DNA from: Cordylochernes scorpioides
Taxonomy: Eukaryota > Arthropoda > Arachnida > Pseudoscorpiones > Chernetidae
Length of the DNA: 64,000 bases
Direction: 5' to 3'
NCBI GenBank assembly: GCA_030710605.1
Contig: CP092881.1
Coordinates: 70,609,118 to 70,673,117 of the forward strand
Positions 62,949 through 64,000 of this stretch are shown here, piece after piece. The position numbers and the translations under genes were made by a program. Position 1 is the first letter of the stretch, and each line of letters begins with the position of its first letter. The notes under the pieces are model-generated. The model searched no databases. It was not told the origin of the DNA and saw only the letters and a program-made list of their open reading frames with translations.

Positions 62949-63218
62949 CACCTTTCCCCCGATTTACACGGTAGATACGTTCCTGAGAAAAACGTGTAAA
63001 TCGAAAATTAAAAATTTTCGAGAAATTTTTATGCGAAGAAATACAGACACAGTGTGCGTGTGCAGCAAGTCAGCACATAAGCTCGAGATTCCTCGTGAGA
63101 TGTGTACATAGCGCATGTGTTCAATCACAGTAGCATTTAGTATAGTGCGATAAAAACAAAAAAATATATATTTGGAAAACCGTGTAAAACAAGTACCGTG
63201 TAAATCGGGGGATAGGTG
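62949..63218 (+). mobile_element. Tigger-like MITE family H, copy 3
   Basis: Inverted termini 'cacctttcccccgatttaca' / 'tgtaaatcgggggataggtg' with TA flanks. The interior 'gcacataagctcgagattcc' is shared with 47.5 kb. Confidence 0.75.
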
Positions 63219-63550
63219 TATTTACGATTATATATCTTTATCTTTACGATTCTTAATTGTTCTATACTTTGATAAATACACTAAAAGAAAACCTATATTG
63301 AAGTATCTTACCTTGCTATTTATTTTTATATAATTGTTCTGCTATACGTAGAATGTTTGCGTGTGTATATGGAATGGCTGACTGCCGTGCAGGCATTCAA
63401 GTTGTGGGTTCCTCTCACAACCTCGGTTCTCTCAGATGACAGAAGTCGCATGTCTCAACGGATTGTTGCAATCAAAACTGAACCTTCTTTCTCATTATTT
63501 GTAAACTCACTTATTCCTATATGTACATTAATGATTATATATGATTATTT
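63219..63550. other. Non-coding stretch
   Basis: Nothing recognised. One 65-codon frame has no known motif. Confidence 0.3.
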
Positions 63551-63554
63551 TTAA

Positions 63555-63755
63555 TAGTAAACAATTTTCCACTGTTCTTACTGCAACGACGAATTAATGG
63601 GAATAGCCTGGCTTATCAGTGGTGAACCCTCCCATTAATTTACCATTGCATCAATATTGCAGTAGAAAATTTATTTATTTATAGAAAAATCATACGCGTT
63701 AAAAATAGTTTCAAATTCTTATAACAGATGGCGCATCATGAAATCAATTATATTT
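63555..63755 (+). repeat. Repeat family B, degraded copy
   Basis: 'ccactgttcttactgcaac', 'gcctggcttatcagtggtga', 'atcatacgcgttaaaaatag', ending 'aacagatggcgcatcatg'. Confidence 0.7.
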
Positions 63756-63925
63756 ATTCTTTATCCACACTAATGTGATCTACATCTCAACACAATCTAT
63801 CAGGAGCCTGTCAGCGTAGCGTCTGTATTGTCTCCTAACCCCAGCTTTCATAGTATTGTCAGTTTATAGAATTGCTTCTTGTGAAGCAATGTTTGCCATG
63901 GTTGGTTGGTATAATATGACTAGGT

Positions 63926-64000
63926 TTACCAACAACAACAACAACAACAAAAAGCTTTATTAAGACAATTCAGTCTTACACGGATTCTCCAAGCACAGAA
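63926..64000 (-). mobile_element. LINE 3' end cut by the window edge
   Basis: (AAC)n followed by 'aaaagctttattaagaca', the reverse complement of the (TTG)n-tailed LINE ends at 36.5 and 37.2 kb. The element continues beyond the window. Confidence 0.65.

Noticed and set aside
1..64000. Bacterial or viral contamination
   Set aside because: Animal SINEs, mariner elements and LINEs with target-site duplications run from end to end.

Overview
This window is animal nuclear DNA, almost certainly invertebrate and probably arthropod. It is AT-rich and I see no intact host gene or exon in it. The arthropod hint comes from the coding relics: a DD37D Tc1/mariner transposase, mariner relics, a LINE RNase H/zinc-knuckle end of a type familiar from arachnid and crustacean genomes, and a decayed copy (40.1-41.1 kb) of a multicopy protein family I recall mainly from arthropods. 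I cannot name the species.

Nearly everything recognisable is mobile or repetitive. DNA transposons: an apparently intact DD37D element (22.50-23.80 kb), a decayed 1.3-kb mariner (32.78-34.09 kb), two mariner C-terminal relics (10.0 and 38.4 kb), pogo/Tigger-like MITEs, one Tc1-like MITE and mariner-derived MITEs. Helitron-like elements occur at 5.2-6.1, 11.0-11.4 and 31.9-32.7 kb, with relics at 39.7 and 51.0 kb. Non-LTR elements: a GC-rich LINE family with two coding copies and one related fragment (15.5, 42.2-44.2 and 56.1-58.3 kb), a second ORF1 fragment (60.5-61.1 kb) and several 5'-truncated LINE ends, many with exact target-site duplications. A tRNA-derived SINE has five copies. Three minisatellites (5.3, 19.7 and 51.3 kb) plus a weaker one at 9.4 kb account for most long spurious reading frames.

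The most striking layer is structural. One short repeat family (seven copies) carries type I hammerhead ribozymes: stem I, the CUGANGA and GAAA cores, a stem II that covaries between copies, and a self-complementary stem III ending in a permitted cleavage triplet. Other families carry weaker hammerhead-like hairpins. A second abundant family (about 13 copies) is palindromic, yet three copies have 11-14 bp target-site duplications, which suits RNA-mediated insertion better than cut-and-paste. A giant inverted repeat with about 1.9-kb arms and a 24-bp loop spans 27.4-31.9 kb. A Penelope-like reverse transcriptase fragment at 25.7 kb is a possible relative of the ribozyme-bearing repeats.

Three separate LINE insertions consist of an ORF1 end joined directly to a 3' untranslated tail, with no reverse transcriptase (half-LINE architecture). 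A sister copy with the same tail does carry reverse transcriptase and appears to have carried downstream flanking sequence with it. The few low-repeat stretches (about 0.8-1.0, 7.6-7.9, 18.2-18.4, 25.2-25.4 and 61.5-61.7 kb) contain clustered homeodomain-type motifs and could be regulatory, but that is inference.
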